This document shows positions 45,885 through 58,150 of a DNA stretch of 64,000 nt, one piece after another. Below the pieces are notes generated by a model. The model was not told the origin of the DNA and searched no databases. It saw nothing but the letters and a program-made list of their open reading frames with translations. This DNA comes from Prostheceraeus crozeri (Eukaryota; Platyhelminthes; Polycladida; Euryleptidae). The stretch is taken from NCBI GenBank assembly GCA_907163375.1, contig CAJQUW010001436.1:69501-133500 (forward strand). Reading direction: 5' to 3'. Positions within the stretch are counted from its first letter, which is position 1. The number at the start of each line of letters is the position of its first letter. A program made the translations under genes and the position numbers.

Positions 45885-46506
45885 GACAATGGAGGACAAG
45901 GGTGCAATTCAATCATTGAAGAGTAAAGACAATGACATTGTGGTCCTACAAGCTGATAAAGGGAACAAGGTAGCCGTGATGGATCGCCAGGACTATGCTA
46001 ACAAGTTAGTGAGTGCAGTGAGCGGCGAACACTTCGTGAAGCTGAAGAAGGACCCTACAGATAGTGAACAAAGGAAGTTGGTGAAACTACTGATGGAGAT
46101 CGAGAAGAAAGGCGAACTGAACAGAGATGAGAGATTGAGACTGACAGTAAAAGCGCCTCAGTGTCCTATAGTGTATGGTCTTCCTAAGCTACATAAAGAA
46201 GGAGCACCTTTGAGAACAATTTTTTCATTTGTGGGGAGCCCAACGTATAATGTGTCAAAGGAGTTGGCTCGCATACTCTCCTCCCTTTATGGATTTACCT
46301 CAGCTCATGTCTTGGATACGGGGCACATGGTTGATATGCTCAGAGATCTAAGAATTGAAGAAGATGAGACAATCGTGAGCTACGATGTAGTTAACCTGTT
46401 TGGCTCTGTTCCAGCGAATGAAGCGGCGAAGATGGCGATCAGAAGAATGGAGGGGGTTCCAAATTGGGTTTCCACGGAAGTTTCCGATGAGACATTGCTT
46501 ATATAA
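45885..46506 (+). pseudogene. Penelope polymerase, N-terminal RT part
   Basis: Reads KSKDNDIVVLQADKGNKVAV then MDRQDYANKLVSAV, the fingers APQCPIVYGLPKLHKEGAPL RTIFSFVGSPTYNVSKELA, and the palm segment ETIVSYDVVNLFGSVPANEA with its first catalytic Asp, before running out at the junction near 46490. No aspartate-pair motif is present, so it cannot polymerise. Confidence 0.8.
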
Positions 46507-47288
46507 TCAAGTATAGCTGTTTCGACTTGATCCGCCTGCTTCCTTCTTCTCTTTTGAGGTATTGAAGATACAGATGGTCTGGTAGTACCTTCGCTAACTT
46601 CCACTCCATTTTCCTTCTCACTTTCTCCACTCGACTCTTCAATAATGGCAGCGTTACTCCTGAAAGATAAGAATCAATATAAAAATAGGTAAAGTGAATT
46701 TTGTAATATATTGCGTCAAAATAATGTAGAAAAGCGTAATTAGAATAATTAATTTTAGATGTAAGAACCGGTTTCTACTGTATTATAGAAAATATATCCA
46801 AATCAACAATACGATATCAAATATCGCTAATTGATGATACAAATCTATACTTGTGCATCACAGGGTAAAAATGATATAAGGCCACACAAAAGATTAAAGA
46901 CTAGACTTATGACATAAATCCTCATTTAAATATTCAAAAAATGTCAGACTCACTTGGTATCTTGACTAATTGTAAGACTGGAAACAGAAGTACGACTGTT
47001 TAGAACCTTGTCGAGAAAATTCATTTTTTCCGAAAATTTCCATTTTGATTTCATTTCTCCACCAGCACCACTCTTCTTCATCGTGTTTCTCTTCGCTCTA
47101 ACGAAGCTATCGCGAAGTTGCCTCCACCTGTCCCTTGCTTCTTTTGAGGTGAAACCTCCAAGTTGTTCTCCGATCGAAATCCAGCTTCTATTGCACACAG
47201 ACCGATCTCTGTATTCCTACAATGAATGGTCCCATAGGTGCGGACAATTTCTCACGAACTCGATCAACTTCTCTTCATCCATCGTCAT
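46500..47288 (-). pseudogene. Harbinger MADF/Myb-like DNA-binding protein
   Basis: Minus strand, exon 1 47288-46954: MTMDEEKLIEFVRNCPHLWD, then a TAG (47219-47217), then EYRDRSVCNRSWISIGEQLG, KEARDRWRQLRDSFVRAKR and WKFSEKMNFLDKVL, ending at a GTGAGT donor. This is a MADF domain (about 90 residues, conserved Trp residues). Exon 2 from 46659 after TTATCTTTCAG contains a nuclear-localisation-like KRRRKQ and a BESS-like QVETAILDYIS before the Penelope insertion cuts it near 46500. In Harbinger elements this partner brings the transposase to the nucleus and the ends. The stop and the insertion inactivate it. Confidence 0.75.
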
Positions 47289-47651
47289 TTGAAAATGAAC
47301 TTGACAATACGATACGTGCGCGTTTTTGCTTTTGCTGTATAAAATCTGCTGTGCGGAATGACTGCTTCATTTGTTCCTACACAGCATACTGTATGTCCAA
47401 CAATAGCTACGCACAGCAAATCGATAATAACTGTCGTATGTGCTGTTCATACTCTGACGCAAATGTTGTACGACACAAATGATGTCATTAGTCGTACAAC
47501 ATTGCCGAACTTGCCGTACGGCAAGTTCATCCAGCATGAATTTTGCTGTACAACATAAGTATGAATCCACCATTAACGCGTCACTGCTGTTTCATCGAAT
47601 CTTCATCTGAGACTGTTTCGTGCATTAAGTCTATCCATATCATCGCCAGAC

Positions 47652-48482
47652 ATGGCCACTTCAAGGACTTCCATATCTCTTGAGAAGAAGAAACAAATCA
47701 TTGATTTGATTACATCAAAACAGAAGAAGCAAAGCGACATCGTTCGTGAAATGGGATTATCGAAGTCAACTGTCGGTACCATTTGGACTGACAGAGAAAG
47801 GATAACTAAGTCATTATCATTCTCCAATGAAAGCAAGCGTTTGCGCACTTCAACGTTCGAAGATGTTGAGGAAGCATTGTTCATTTGGCTAAAGCAAGCT
47901 GGGATTCTCGGTGCTCCGGTTACAGGACCTCTTCTAAGGGAAAAAGCGATTAATTTAGCCCGGGAATGGGGACATGTCGACTTCGAATGTTCCAACGGTT
48001 GGATAGATCGCTTTAATAAGAGGAAAGACGTTTCATTCAGAATAATCAGTGGTGAAGCAAACAGTGTGCCTAAAGAAGTAGTTGAAGACTGGTTAAAGAG
48101 CACATTGCAGAACAAACTAAAAGGCTACGAGCCAAGGGACATATTTAATGCGGATGAAACTGGCCTTTTCTATCGAGTCCTGCCAAACAAGACCTTCACG
48201 TATAAAGGAGACATATGTCATGGTGGCAAGCACAGCAAAGAACGAGTTTCTCTTCTCATGGCAGCAAATATGGATGGATCCGAGAAATTACCGCTCCTTG
48301 CCATTGGCAAAGCCGCGAATCCTACATGCTTCAAAGGAATGAGGACATTACCAGTGTCATATAGAAGTAATAAAAAGGCCTGGATGACAGCTGAGATATT
48401 CAACGAATGGATCATGAAACTGGACACGTTTCAAATGTGCGCAAAAGTATATATAAAATGTTTTCATCTGTTCACATGCTAG
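47652..48482 (+). pseudogene. Tigger transposase, truncated
   Basis: Open frame of 276 codons belonging to the Tigger element that starts at 5417. The N-terminal CENP-B-type helix-turn-helix (EKKKQIIDLITSKQKKQSDI ... GLSKSTVGTIW, residues 11-45), a second HTH (Tc5/CENP-B type; LLREKAINLAREWGHVDFEC, SNGWIDRFNKRKDVSFR) and the start of the DDE domain with Asp168 in IFNADETGLFYRVLPNKTF. It keeps family resemblance to NEWIMKLDTF (residue 260), then ends in unrelated residues, so the second and third catalytic residues are absent. GTATATA at 48448 might be a donor, but no downstream exon was found. Confidence 0.75.
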
Positions 48483-48787
48483 CTATTTCCAGAATGACTT
48501 TAATTAAAGCTAAGATTCATGGGATGACTTTGATTTCGAATTTCTCTTCACTGCATGACTTGATTTTTCTCTACGTTTAGTATGATGAACAGAGCAACTA
48601 TACCAATGATTTGAATCAATAAAATTTTCTGTTGCAATTTTTTCCATCTTATACTTAACTTTCCTGGACTATTACGTAAGTAATTTAATCATTATCGTAT
48701 TTTATCATTGCATCTTTTGAGGAGTGATGATCATCATCAACTGATGACGATTCGATTAATTTCATCTTGATGGTGTTTACCTGGTTA

Positions 48788-51700
48788 GGGTAAGGTGGGG
48801 CAGGACGCCCCGCTTAACTTTCACGCTAAATTTGGACTTTATTATCACAAATTACAAAACGCGATTTTTGCTCAATTTGAGAATAAGAGACGTAGAGATT
48901 ATTCAGAACTGTATTGATTCGTCAAAACACTTGCACTGCAATTCTGCCATTTTTTTTTTTGTAAATTTCAAATCAAAAAGTGCCATGCACCCCATCCATG
49001 GGTCGAAACGTCCCCACCATGTAGGGTAAGACCTTTTATGTGGGGGGCTTTTACCCCCTACTATTTTCACATCGTATTCAATAATATCATAATGATTCAG
49101 ATGCTAAGGGCAATAGCAAAAACCGAATGAAAACATATTGGCTTAACATTATGGCAACCCAAAGGTCAACCCAGTAAGCTTAAGCCTATCTTATTAGGCC
49201 TACCTAGCAATACATATGTCTATACTGCTACCTAAACAATAATCGAAACCCAAATAAAATAACACAATATTTCCAATTCCAATATCAAACAGATCATTGA
49301 CAAATACAGACTCATAGGCGCGACAAATACTACACTACATAACAAACGCACAACGCACAACAACACACAAACAAGCAATTCACAAAGCCGACAAATACAT
49401 AATCTATTCGGATCTGGTCTGCACCCTCGACATCTGTGCACGCACACGACGCCCATACGCATGCATTTTGTGCATTGGATCCATTCTGACACATGAACCC
49501 CCCCCACCACTTCATTGAATGATTAAACTAAGTTTAACATAACTTGGTGCTGGTGCTTTTAGAAGGAGTTGCTGATTTTCACTCGGACCTTCCTTTTGCA
49601 CTCGCATTTTTTCATATGTTCGAGGCTGTTTTTTCGATGAGAAGAGGTCAATAGTTCGACTTTATTCGACTTTTCGTCTCTTTCTTTTTGTTGCTGTTGA
49701 AGAGTGCCTGTTGGAAAGGTGTAACGATCGAGGGCTACCAGGTAGCACCGTTTTTGTGGTTGTATCAACTGTCTGGGACGAGGACATCATTCGGCTGTGC
49801 TACCTGAAACCTTCGGGTTGACCAAGGGACATCATTCACTTTCATATCAACAATCATTCAGCAAGTGTTAATATATCTATCATCGGCCTCAGTATCCATC
49901 AATGATGGAGCGATCTCCCTCTTGAGAATTATCATTTCATTCTTGATAAAACAAAGGCACATTCTCGAATCCCAAATCATTTCATTTCTGGAGTTGTTTG
50001 ATTTATCTAGGCGAACCGAACCAGCTCTCCAACATCAAAACAGGCATCCGCTTCCTGGGTTTTGAACGCATGAAGTTATCTACAGCCGTATTGTCACTTG
50101 TCTATTGTATTGTTAAAAACGGTTCCTATTCTATCAAGAGGCTCTATCTTATGTGATGTATGTGGTTGGATGGTCACATGTGAATTGGTCAGCATGTAGC
50201 AGCAAGAGGGACAGCTTCGAGAGTCTTGTGGAAGAATCCATCCAATACAAGCAACCAACAATACAATCTCACTAGGCTGGTGTCCACTTCAGGAAATGTG
50301 GGTCCACAAACAAGGAAATTCTCCATCAGTCCATCCATATCGCATCCTCCTTCCTATCGAGCTGAGCCTGTCCCCTTCTTGAGTTGCTCAGCCATTCTCT
50401 TTCGAGGCCAAATGACAATGGCGAAAATCGTGACCTACTTTACTGCTGAAACAAATGAACAGTCATCAACAGTAGTGAACCTTCTGCGCCTTACGAAACA
50501 ATGAACACTAAACGTTACCCGACTTGGCCGGAATTTAATTTTACATGGACTTGTTTTAGTTCCTAGTTTCGAATTTGTCATGGTTTTTGAACTGTTGTTT
50601 GGTCCTGTTTGTTCCAAAATGTCTTTGTATATATATGATATTCATTTCTTTTTTTTTTGTTGTAAAGGATACAGCTCTATTGATGCTGGACGTGTTGCTT
50701 CCGTCGTGATATATATCAAGATGTCTTTTCCAAAAGCCTTCGTAGCCAATCTTTACCGCCGGCTTTTTTTGAAATGGATGGTTGATTTTCCTTCGGCAAG
50801 ACTTCAAACAAATTGGCACGGCGCACTTCTAAATTTCAGCAGTCCGAAGAGTCGATTCTCCATGATATGTATATGTTTCCCTCCTTCAATCTTCAACGTC
50901 AAGTGGCAAGAGCAGTCCACGTATCTGCCTTCAACAGTCCTTCCAGACGAGAGTCTCGTTTCGTCGTCTTCGTGTTTCTGTTCTGACGAGGACAAACCAT
51001 ACAATCGATACATTTGATCTGAACCATGATCAACTTCATAGCTTTGATATTGTTTTGTAGCGCCTCTGTCCTCTCTTCAGCCGTTTATCCTTTCGCTTGT
51101 ACGCCACCAGAGGCATCTGAAAGAAAAATCACTTAAGACGATTAAATATATTTTACAAACTTTCACAATCTTTACCCTATACGTAAGCTTATACATTAGC
51201 TTTGCTGTTTTTTTAATACGCGTAGCCTTTTTACATTATTTTAACTACATGTATAAAACAGTGTTTACAGTGTACACACAAACTCATCCTCATGCAGCCT
51301 ACAGCATACCCAAACTCATCCTATTATATATTGATATTGTAACTGGTATCACTAAATAGTAAGTCCTATCCTACTAAGTCAACTATATACCGCAGCCGCC
51401 ACCAGTTAATGGCAGTGAATTTGTGTTATATTAGTGGGATATGTTTATATTGATAATATCAATTGGGATTTGTGGATATTGATAATTAAAAATCTACTTA
51501 GGAGAGTCAGTATAAAGGCAGTCAGGAAATTAGCTTATAAAGGCACCAATTCAAAGCAACCACCTTGACGGCATGCGACACTCGTACCGCTGTGGTATGA
51601 GCCAACTATCTAAATATTATCGTGCAGGTATGTCTAACCATTTTAGATGTTAAACCTTTTTTAAAAAGTCACTGTATTAAAAGTTTACTGTAGTTGTTTC

Positions 51701-52288
51701 TCCTAAGAAGTACACTACAGAAAGTATGCACCCTAAAGCTTAGTGTATAAAATTATTTGTAAGAATGGTGTTTGGACAACGACTGATTCAGTACCGTATG
51801 TCAACTAATCAAAGTCAACTAATCAACTTAAGTATTAATAAGAAAAGTTGGGGTAAGACCCCCCTCGACGAAAAATGGGGCCCGCATAGGCCCACGTGGT
51901 AGGTAAGGCGCCCCAGGGCGTTTTACCCCATCCCAAAGTCATCTGATTTTTTCACGGATTTATTAAATAATCGTTTTCAAATCATATAAAATACAAATAC
52001 ATACAATTAATAATAACCACACGTATTCCAAATACATTTTTACCGTCTAAGTAATGGTGTCCCCCATCCCTGCTACACTAGAGGTCTCTCAGTCAAAATC
52101 AAAGGAAACGTATCATTATCATTTACGTAGAGAATTTAGATTGCACATTTCTCGACCCACCCTACAAACCAAATGAATTCAAAAGTTGATGATGAAACTG
52201 ACTTTTAAAAACGATGACTTGTCAGTTGACCGATTCAATGTCACACTTAAAAATTGAAGTGGGGCGGGCGTTTTGACCAAATTGACCC
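48788..52288 (-). mobile_element. pogo-like DNA transposon 2
   Basis: Left end GGGTAAGGTGGGGCAGGACG, right end (reverse complement) GGGTCAATTTGGTCAAAACG, flanked by TA (48786-48787, 52289-52290). Related words (GGGTAAGACC, GCGCCCCAGG) recur near 49024 and 51850-51930, suggesting subterminal repeats or a further nested end. A decayed transposase is on the minus strand. It is inserted downstream of the truncated Tigger transposase. Confidence 0.6.
49559..51013 (-). pseudogene. pogo-family transposase remnant 2
   Basis: Minus-strand pieces in pogo order: HIHIMENRLFGLLKFRSAPC near 50890-50830; INHPFQKKPAVKIGYEGFWK and RHLDIYHDGSNTSSINRAVS (50790-50670), corresponding to the second DNA-binding region; DDCSF near 50450; and a WPRKRMAEQLKKGTGSA segment near 50410-50360, like the pogo 'PRKRM...L..G' block. 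Reading frames shift between all of them. Catalytic aspartates are not clearly visible. Confidence 0.5.
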
Positions 52289-53025
52289 TATTACCTAAAA
52301 TATTAGAACACAATACAACAAAACAAAACCAAATATTTGCATGAGCAACTCAAACATCTTGTACCATAACCCATTAAGTCCCACCGCACCCTTCAAGGGT
52401 GCGGTGATATAAAAGTCTAGTACCAATAAAGAAAAAAATCATTTTGTTTGAATTTCCCACTAGTATATCATGAATACTTCATAGACAATTTCTGGGCATT
52501 TGAATATTTTTTTGTTTAGTTTCGTTTCATAATATCACGTTGAACACGGCACGTTTTGTCAGAATGGAGCGAAATTCCACGAAGAGGAATAAGTGAGTCA
52601 AAATGTCATTGTGTTAAAATTAAATTGAACATTTCCTTGCACATTGATGAGGGACAATGTCATCAATATATAAAAATTCATGGTAGCTCAAAGTCGAAAT
52701 AGATAACCGCTACAGGTACATTTGATGTCGTGCACCCTTGAGGGGTGCGGTGGGATCGGGTGGGTCCGTGTCCCGGTAGTAGAGTATATTCCACCCTACT
52801 TTGTTAGTGAATATAGGAAAATCGAGGGAAAGGTTATTTAAATCTATTAGACTATTGTATCACCCAAATTCGTAGCATTTTTGTTGTTAACCTGTAGAAA
52901 GAAAATGTTATATTATTTCTGAGATAGACATGTAAAGGTCAAGTTCATGATAAAATATAGAAGAGCTGGAAAACAAACAAACAAAATGAATGAAAGTAGA
53001 TTAATTGTCGCATTTGGAAAAGTTC

Positions 53026-53098
53026 AGTAGTGCGGGATTTGAACCCAGCACCCGACACGACAGAAGCAGCAGCTTTACCAACTGTGCTACCGTCTCAC
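53026..53098 (-). repeat. tRNA-derived SINE head or tRNA pseudogene
   Basis: Minus strand: A box TAGCACAGTTGG (53089-53078) and B box GGTTCAAATCC (53045-53035), both matching the RNA polymerase III consensus. The acceptor ends do not pair, which argues against a functional tRNA. It sits in the 5' region of the piggyBac. Confidence 0.55.
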
Positions 53099-53202
53099 AA
53101 GCAAATGCTGCTGTTCAATAGCGTTATCTTTTGATTCTCAACAAATCTAAGTGCAGATTGGCAGTCTGTCATTGTCTAATAAGTGCTTGCTTTTCTTTGC
53201 AG

Positions 53203-54890
53203 GAAACTCTCGGCTCACGAAGTAATGTTGATGTTGGAAGAGGAGGATATCCTTGACGCTGAAATTCATTTGACCCCTCCAGATGATCAAAATTCTGATG
53301 GCGATAGTGGCGACGAACATATCGATACCGAGCGAAACACTTTCGATAACCTAAGTTCGGCAATACTGAATTCGGAGGCTGGTTGCACATTGCATCGTCC
53401 GAATGTATGGAGAGGAGGATGAATCCGATGTACAACAGAAGCAACCGAAGAAAACATTCTACAAAAAGACTGAATGATCGAAAATGGGAAGAAAGATCTG
53501 TCCCGAAATGTCAACATTCACCGACCTTGATCGAGAAGCAGAGTGAGGTTATTCAAAGTGATCCCAGCTATTCAAGCTTTTCTTCGATGAGGAGGTGATA
53601 ATGCATATTGTTACACACTGCAAGACAAGACAAAGGAAACCATTCGTGGTCAATGGATGAAGATGACTGCTACATATTTCTTGCGATTCTCCTTCTTTCT
53701 GGTTACGTTCCACTTCCTCGAAGGCGCATGTTTTGGGAGAAAGATGCAGACTGTCAAAATGCAGCTGTTCATCAGCAGAAATAAGTTTCTACGACATATT
53801 CAGTTTTATTCATCTCTGTGATAACAGCAAAAATAATAAAAATGACCGGGCAGCAAAAATTAGAGAGTTCTATTCTTTGATCAATGAAAGATGCCAAAAA
53901 TTCATGCCTTTGCAAAGGAATATCTGTATCGATGAAACAATGCTTCCTTATTATCGAAGGCATCCATCAAAGCAATTTATTCGTGGAAAGCCGAATAGGT
54001 ATGGTTAGCTATGGACACTTGCAACTAGTAACGGTTACGTGATTCGTTTTGATCCTTACACAGGAGCCTCTTCTTCTAGTACTAATTTGGGTTGTTTTAA
54101 AAATTAATCGAAAGCCTGCCTGATTTACCGTTTCACCTTACATTTGATAATTTCTTCACAAGTCTCCCATTGATTGAAGAACTCAGTCGAAGAGGAATTG
54201 AAGCCTGTGGAACTATTCGTTCAAATCGAATTGAGAATTGTCCACTCATTGACCCCAAAAAAGCTGAAGAAAGATGGACGAGGCTCTCTGGACTTCCGGA
54301 AAGATGAGACAACCTGCCTATTGGTTTTAGAATGGCATGATAACAATATCGTCACTTTGGCTACGAATGCTGACACCATCGAGCCTGTATGTAAAGCACG
54401 TCGATGGTCCAGAGAAGAAAAGAAGTTTATCGATGTTCCCATGCCCAAAGCAATTCAAACATATAATGAAAGCATGGGCGGAGTAGATCGGTCTGATCAG
54501 AATATTTCTTACTACAGAATCAGTATGAGGTCCAAAAAAAAAAATGTGGTGGTGTCTTCAGTTCATGGCAGTTCAAAATTCGTGGATTTTATATAAAAAG
54601 GCCTCAACATATGAGCGCGAGCCGCTGGATCTTTTTCCGCCGGCAAATCGTAAAAAACCTTGTTGATGTCTCACAAGAGAAAGATCTTACCAAGGCCATT
54701 ATCCCGTCAACAGAGAAGTTTGAAAAGGGTTCCCGATGATGCAAGATACGACGGAAAAATCATTTCCAGTGTGACATGACTACTCAAAAGCGATGTGCTT
54801 TGTGCGGAAAAAACAATCGTAGGGGCTGTCAGAAGTGCAACATTGGACTTCACAACCACTGCTTCAATGTTTTCCATGGTGCTTTATAGC
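53203..54890 (+). pseudogene. piggyBac transposase, decayed
   Basis: An acidic N-terminus (LMLEEEDILDAEIHLTPPDD) begins after TTTGCAG at 53202. Then come a YIFLAILLLSGYVPLPRRR block (53670-53730), IDETMLPYYRRHPSKQFIRG with the first Asp at 53931, LTFDNFFTSLPLIEELSRRG with the second at 54146, TLATNADTIEPVCKARRWSR, and MGGVDRSDQNISYYRISMRS with the third at 54486. The closing Cys/His zinc finger RCALCGKNNRRGCQKCNIGL (54795-54855) is the piggyBac C-terminal finger. All three catalytic aspartates survive, but at least six frameshifts or stops do not permit a product. Confidence 0.8.
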
Positions 54891-55678
54891 TTTGACAAAA
54901 AATCTATGTGCATATGGCAGTGTTTTGCATTTAAATCATATATCTAATTTATATATTTTCTACTCATTTTTCGTTTTCCTCCATGAGTCACGACTGGTCT
55001 ATTACTTGTTTGAGTTTCTTACAACCAAGGCAACTTGATTTAAGCCTATACAAAACCGTAACTAGTAAAATAAACCGTTATGAGAGAAAGAAGTGGATTG
55101 GTCGAATCATTGAAAGTAGAACGTGAAAAAGTTGTTCACGTACCCACTCGATCCCACCGCACCCTCCAAGGGTGCAGTCTGAGATCATGACCTTTCGAAC
55201 TTTTTTGGATATATGCACTATAAAATTATCTTAGTTTGATCAACCTGAAGACATATAACCAGTTTTTAACCGAAAAAATTCGAATTAAATACACTTGGGT
55301 CTTAATGGGATAATTTGGAATTGTATAACATTATTGCCAAGTATACATATCATTTTATATGCATGTTGTCATAAAAGCGCATGCTGATTTGCTTTTTATG
55401 AAGAGTCTATACTACGTTAACGAACATATAACATATGTATTTATGCGATTCTATCTTTTTACATTTCACATGAATCTTTGTTTAAATTTTCTCTTGTTTT
55501 AAGTACCTGCTAATTTCCAGTTTTCGTACTGTAACCGTTTTATGCGCATGTTGAGCGGTTTTATTGAATCAGTTTACGAGGTTTTACTGCATTATTTTAT
55601 CATGAACTTTTAATGCGCGCTGATTTTAAAGTTGAGAGTGAGAGTCGTTCAGTCTTTTTGTGATTCGAGTCTGATCGT

Positions 55679-57589
55679 ATGTTTATGCGACCAGGTATTC
55701 TTAAACGACCGACAATTGAGTTGACAAGCGAGTCTTCGTCTGTTACAGTGGATCCTGCGTCGGAGTCCCGCGAGAGCTTGGGAGGCGCTGAGGGAAGGCT
55801 GAGCCTTTCAGGCGACGAGAGTCACCTGTTGTCCGGCAACCCGACGTCCACACTGTCCGAGGCGAAAGCCGAGGAGTTCCTTGAAAACGTTGAGACCGTA
55901 GGGCGAAAGCCCCGAGCGGTGAGTTGGGCCGACGAGGCCGAGGAAGAGGAGCGAGAGCGGCAACAGGAGCAGAGCCAGTCCGAAAGGGTAAGTGCCTATC
56001 CTATACGATATAATGTCCTTGACCGCAGGCCAGTTACAGTACTTCACGCTTTACTCGACGCTTCATTCGCATATAGAAGTTTATCAGCTGTGAACTGCCA
56101 GTTATACATTGTTGAAAGATGTGAAGAACACCGGAAAGATGTGATAGAGGCTCTTGCAGGAAACCGAGCGCCACCCAAACTTTGTAGTGCTGAGATAATT
56201 CATGCTGAAGTAATGAATTTTCTGAAAACCGTGAACATCTCAGCCAAAAACGTACTTGCCATCGACCGCGACGGGCCGCATGTTATGACAGCCTTCATAA
56301 AACTGTTCACATCTTCTAATCCGGATGTTATAGACTTTGGTTCTTGCAAGCTACATACATTGCACAACTGCGTGGAAAAAGCTATGGGCAAACTGAAATT
56401 CAAAGTGCTTCAATTTGCACTCGACATGAAGTATTTCTTCAAAGGGCAAGCTCTCAGATCCGAAGAATTCGCTGCTCTGCGAGACGAGCTGGATTTACCG
56501 AACTTGAAACTAATTGATCATTGTGGGACGAGGTTTTTGACCTTACTTCATTTTGTGAATCGAGTTCTCACGCTCCCTGATGCGCTTCGAACCTATTTCG
56601 TCCACTATTTGCCCAAAAAGGATTGGCAGATTTGGTAAAGAATGATCGGTATGAGTGACTTCGCAGCGCATTTGCATCAAAGAAGACAGACAGACATCTA
56701 CCTCCTTTTTCTATCGGAAGCACTTCCCCTATTTCACGAAATGCAATTATTTTTACAGAGAGACGATCCCATTGGGCCGGAGTATGTGTATAGAATTTGT
56801 GGCATGATGGCTTCTCTAGGCGGACGATTTTTGCTGCCTTCTGTCTGTGAAGACATCGTCGTGTCGAAGATTTCAACATCAAGCACGGCCCCTGAAAATC
56901 ACTCATCAGACGTTGACATTGGCTGCCGAACCGAACGTTTATGTCTGAAAAATTTGCAGTCTGCCGAAATGACCCACTTCAAACTCGAAGCGAGGGCTTC
57001 TTATTTGGAGGCTTTCCAGGCAACCATGAGCAATCTCAAACTTGATCAAAAAGAACACATGCGTTTGTGGCGAAAGTTGACATTGCTGTGTCCACAAAAC
57101 CGCACGTTTCAGTCGGATAAGGACAAGACAACAAAATTGAAAAACTTGACGTTTCTTGCAGGTCTCATTCCCACAATAAAAGTTGATGACATGCAACCAT
57201 TAATCGAGGAATGGAAACAGCTGGCAATCAACAATGATATTCAGCCACTCAAAGAAGAACGGCTAGATGCTTATTGGAGCAAGATATTCGAAAAGCATAA
57301 ATGTCCGCTGATCAAAGTTCTTGTGCAGGCATTGCTTTGTATTCAGCCACACAATGCTGCTGAGGAAAGAGGATTTAGTGTAAATGCAGCTGTAGTCACA
57401 AAGGAGAGAAATCGTCTCCAACCCGAAACTCTGAACGGTATCCGACGAGTGCGATCTCACTTGAAAAATATCGATGGATTACAACATTTTTCAGTAACAC
57501 AGTCCCTCATCGACTTAGCTCGAAGCTCATCCTGGCGATACTTCCAATCATATGAGCACGATAGTGCTAGTGATGATGAAGAATCATGA
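55679..57589 (+). pseudogene. hAT-like transposase with one in-frame stop
   Basis: A frame of 636 codons interrupted only by TAA at 56636-56638. The N-terminus is acidic and serine-rich (TSESSSVTVDPASESRESLG, WADEAEEEERERQQEQSQSE) with a good donor GTAAGT at 55988, so the following 100 bases may be intron. The body has LAIDRDGPHVMTAFIKLF (Asp197 region), SCKLHTLHNCVEKAMGKL (His/Cys as in hAT cores), DHCGTRFLTLLHFVNRVL, and the C-terminal hAT dimerisation-like IQPHNAAEERGFSVNAAVVT with RNRLQPETLNGIRRVR. Base composition is richer in G+C than the surroundings. A right-end-like TTTGGCAACCCTG lies at 58442-58454; no left end was found. Confidence 0.65.
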
Positions 57590-57684
57590 AAGTAAATTTT
57601 TAGACTATTTAAAGAATTGTTTTTGCCAAAGAAGAATTTTTTATCGGATTGTTTTTATGCACAGATTTCAGTGAGCTAGATTGT

Positions 57685-58150
57685 TTATTCTTGACGTGTT
57701 TTTATTTATAGTGATCATTTGTCTATCAGTGATGTATTATTATATAGACTTGTTTTCTGGTAACGCAATCACAAATGCAACGTTTTATTCTTTATAGATT
57801 TGTTGATTCATAACCCAACCATAGGCGCACTGATGTACTTTTATGAAGATTTGTTTTTTCTGGTAGCGCAATCATAGGCGCACTGATGTATTTGTATATA
57901 GATTTGTTTTTCTGGTAGCGCAATCATAGGCCCACTGATGTATTTGTATATAGATTTGTTTTTCTGGTAGCGCAATCATAGGCCCACTGATGTATTTGTA
58001 TATAGATTTGTTTTTCTGGTAGCGCAATCATAGATACACTGCTGTATTCTTTATAGATCTGTTGATTCTTAACACAATCATAGGCGCACTAATGTATATC
58101 TTTATCGATTTGTTGATTCAATCATAGACGCGCTGGTCAATTTTTATATA
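57685..58150. repeat. 52-bp minisatellite, about eight units
   Basis: Units follow AGATTTGTTTTTCTGGTAGC GCAATCATAGGCCCACTGAT plus GTATTTGTATAT. Central units (57850-58020) are almost identical; outer ones are diverged and shorter. Confidence 0.9.

Larger units (their letters stand above)
44830..46500. mobile_element. Penelope-like element, inverted in two halves
   Basis: The 3' half (GIY-YIG part) lies on the minus strand at 45883-44830 and the 5' half (RT start) on the plus strand at about 45885-46500, head to head. The central RT part with the catalytic aspartate pair is missing. This is the structure made by twin priming or a similar 5' inversion. It cuts the second exon of the Harbinger MADF gene. 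Confidence 0.8.
27814..47572 (+). mobile_element. PIF/Harbinger DNA transposon with nested elements
   Basis: Terminal inverted repeat GGTGGATTCATACTTCTGTT (left; GTACAGCAA follows) and its partner ...AGTATGAATCCACC at 47544-47572, flanked by TTA (27811-27813, 47573-47575), the usual Harbinger target. It encodes two convergent genes, as the superfamily does: the nuclease-transposase on plus near the left end and a MADF/Myb-like DNA-binding protein on minus near the right end. The 19.8 kb includes a 14.2-kb CACTA-like element and a Penelope fragment. Confidence 0.9.
52378..55301 (+). mobile_element. piggyBac-like DNA transposon, decayed
   Basis: Flanked by TTAA (52374-52377, 55302-55305). Termini GTCCCA and, inverted, GACCCA are weak, but a palindrome CACCGCACCCTT / AAGGGTGCGGTG lies at 52383-52407 and returns near 52730-52753 and 55152-55178. 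A piggyBac transposase remnant is between them, so the assignment rests mainly on the protein. Confidence 0.7.

Noticed and set aside
47603..48115. 170-residue minus-strand frame
   Set aside because: Antisense shadow of the Tigger transposase.
48956..51930. A further GGGTAA...TTACCC element nested inside pogo 2
   Set aside because: GGGTAAGACC words near 49024 and 51853 are in the same orientation, not inverted, and no TA flanks fit; more likely subterminal repeats.
53026..53098. Functional tRNA gene
   Set aside because: A and B boxes are good, but the acceptor stem cannot be paired; kept only as a tRNA-derived repeat.
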